5,711 nt of DNA from Candidatus Latescibacteria bacterium 4484_7 (GTDB lineage: Bacteria > Krumholzibacteriota > Krumholzibacteriia > Krumholzibacteriales > Krumholzibacteriaceae). Under the pieces are notes generated by a model that worked only from the letters and a program-made list of their open reading frames with translations, was not told where the DNA came from and made no database searches. This document shows, piece after piece, positions 5,002-5,711 of this stretch (positions are counted from its first letter, which is position 1; every line of letters starts with the position of its first letter). Made by a program: the position numbers and the translations under genes. The stretch covers positions 1 to 5,711 of the forward strand of contig NATK01000111.1 of NCBI GenBank assembly GCA_002085285.1. The letters are read 5' to 3'.

Positions 5002-5029
5002 TTTACTTTTGCTAAAATCGGAGTATATT
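5002..5029 (+). promoter_or_regulatory. Possible promoter for tmRNA
   Basis: TTTACT (5002-5007) and TATATT (5024-5029) are spaced by 16 bp and would start a precursor about 45 nt before the mature tmRNA 5' end. A perfect TTGACA also sits at 5034-5039, but nothing resembling a -10 box lies 16-18 bp after it. The palindrome at 5051-5067 falls in the leader. Confidence 0.4.
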
Positions 5030-5050
5030 GTATTTGACACTTCCGAAAAA

Positions 5051-5067
5051 GTCAGACATCGTCTGAC
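5051..5067. repeat. 17-bp palindrome in front of tmRNA
   Basis: GTCAGAC and GTCTGAC form a perfect 7-bp inverted repeat around ATC. Read on the minus strand the hairpin is followed directly by TTTTT (5050-5046), the shape of an intrinsic terminator for antisense transcription. On the plus strand it would be a hairpin in the tmRNA leader or an operator near the start site. Confidence 0.6.
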
Positions 5068-5081
5068 CCTTCCAGGGATTT

Positions 5082-5439
5082 GGGGGCGAACGGATTCGAC
5101 GGGGATGGAAGAAGCATTGGAGGCGTGCCGAGGTTCCATCAACCTCGTTAAACAGGTGGGACAAAACAAATGCCAATACTGATTTGGCCTTGGCTGCCTA
5201 AGCATTAGGCAACCCGTCCGCTTCGGCTTTGCCGTTGGTGCCGAATGTCGGGCGTCGATGCACAGCGGCTGGCCGGCTGACAGGCCTCAGGGATGCCGGC
5301 GAGAAAGCTCAGAGGCTAGTCTCATGACACCCTTGCCTGTTGAAGTGTCATGAGGCGAAACAAAGCCAACAGGCTACGCACGTAGGCTCCGATGCGGAAG
5401 CATCTTCGGACGCGGGTTCGATTCCCGCCGCCTCCACCA
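5082..5439 (+). ncRNA. ssrA: tmRNA (transfer-messenger RNA)
   Basis: A one-piece tmRNA of about 358 nt that rescues stalled ribosomes and tags the nascent chain for proteolysis, acting with SmpB. The 5' end GGGGGCGAACGGATTCGACG carries the family signature GGATTCGACGGGG. It pairs with the 3' acceptor strand CGCCTCC (5429-5435) over 7 bp with one G-U pair. The T arm is GCGGG-TTCGATT-CCCGC (5412-5428), and CCA is encoded (5437-5439). A 7-bp stem CGAGGTT/AACCTCG lies in the pseudoknot 1 region. The hairpin GCCTAA-GCA-TTAGGC (5196-5210) holds the tag stop codon, as in helix 5. The order of parts is uninterrupted, so this is not the circularly permuted two-piece form. A terminator follows 46 nt downstream. 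Confidence 0.98.
5172..5201 (+). other. tmRNA tag reading frame, ANTDLALAA
   Basis: Nine codons starting at GCC (5172) and ending at TAA (5199-5201) encode ANTDLALAA. The LAA end is the usual degron read by ClpXP-type proteases. The resume codon is placed by the frame fixed from the conserved ALAA-stop and the alanine start; one more upstream codon (AAT) is open, so the exact start is inferred. Nine residues is shorter than the common 10-11. Confidence 0.75.
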
Positions 5440-5485
5440 TTTGAAAAAAGACAACCCGTCTCTCCGATAGGTTTATCCGGGACGA

Positions 5486-5515
5486 CCTGTCTGCCAACAG
5501 GCAGGCGGGTTTTCT
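5486..5515 (+). terminator. Rho-independent terminator after tmRNA
   Basis: CCTGTCTGCC (5486-5495) pairs with GGCAGGCGGG (5500-5509) over 10 bp, including two G-U pairs, around the tetraloop AACA. TTTT and a further T-rich stretch (TTTTCTGTTT) follow. It ends the tmRNA transcription unit. Confidence 0.85.
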
Positions 5516-5640
5516 GTTTCCCCTTGTTTTCAAAGGGCTTGCGACCGTTTCACATCTTTCCAGACCCGTTCTCCACCCGCCTGATTCTCCCTCTTTTCTT
5601 AGCCTTAATTCTCTGTTTGCCCCCAGATTCTCTGTTTTCT

Positions 5641-5666
5641 CCGGACGAAGTCCGAAGCTCGTCCGG
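5641..5666. repeat. Hairpin-forming inverted repeat near the right edge
   Basis: CCGGACGA (5641-5648) is the exact complement of TCGTCCGG (5659-5666). An overlapping smaller hairpin, CGGAC-GAA-GTCCG (5642-5654), competes with it. There is no T-tract on either side strong enough to call a terminator. Confidence 0.5.
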
Positions 5667-5711
5667 TTGGGCAATCCCTTTTATATCAAGGACCTAAGCC
5701 GACCGACCGTT

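Larger units (their letters stand above)
5440..5711. other. Non-coding tail after tmRNA
   Basis: Apart from the terminator at 5486-5515 I see no gene. The plus strand at about 5514-5640 is pyrimidine-rich and contains ATTCTCTGTTT twice (5608-5618 and 5627-5637). A hairpin CCGGACGA/TCGTCCGG lies at 5641-5666. No start codon with a ribosome binding site leads out of the window on either strand. Confidence 0.6.

Noticed and set aside
5348..5674. A 108-codon minus-strand ORF with VEAAGIEPASEDASAS
   Set aside because: It reads the tmRNA 3' half backwards; this string recurs in databases as a mis-called protein opposite ssrA and tRNA genes.
5392..5697. A 101-codon plus-strand ORF over the tmRNA end and terminator
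   Set aside because: It has no ATG start with a ribosome binding site, runs through the tmRNA acceptor end and the terminator hairpin, and has a low-complexity proline/phenylalanine/serine-rich translation.

Overview
The window reads as chromosomal housekeeping DNA from a Gram-negative bacterium, with moderate G+C genes and AT-rich spacers. A Desulfobacterota-like (former Deltaproteobacteria) source is my best guess. It rests on the lipoprotein signal, the style of the SSB, PEBP and DUF523 proteins, scattered single tRNA genes and a one-piece tmRNA; no marker here fixes the taxon. Ordinary Shine-Dalgarno and sigma70-type promoter signals are visible.

Layout. Positions 1-703 (minus strand): a secreted PEBP/YbhB-like protein, followed 35 bp downstream by the start of a lipoprotein gene that runs off the left edge. 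Positions 704-1287: a divergent promoter region, then tRNA-Arg(TCT) and tRNA-His(GTG) on the plus strand. Positions 1381-1854 (minus): a thiol peroxiredoxin. Positions 1855-2364: a 510-bp divergent control region. It holds a near-consensus promoter for the peroxiredoxin with a Fur/PerR-like palindrome abutting its -35 box, and a promoter for ssb. Positions 2365-2793: ssb. Positions 2988-3060: tRNA-Lys(CTT). Positions 3142-4170: a DUF523 (TudS-type)-DUF1722 fusion. Positions 4319-4900: a CysE-like left-handed beta-helix acyltransferase that lacks some of the serine-acetyltransferase signature residues. Positions 5082-5439: tmRNA (ssrA), followed by a strong Rho-independent terminator and about 200 bp with no gene.

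The genes do not form one pathway. The likely functional links are local: PEBP plus lipoprotein as a small envelope operon; peroxiredoxin under a probable metal- or peroxide-responsive repressor; tRNAs, ssb and tmRNA as core information-processing genes. I found no CRISPR array, IS element, phage module or toxin-antitoxin pair, and nothing that I would call a new multi-gene system. The points most worth a second look are the Fur/PerR-like operator, the altered acyltransferase active site, the short tmRNA tag with a 17-bp palindrome in front of the gene, and the lipoprotein start at the left edge.
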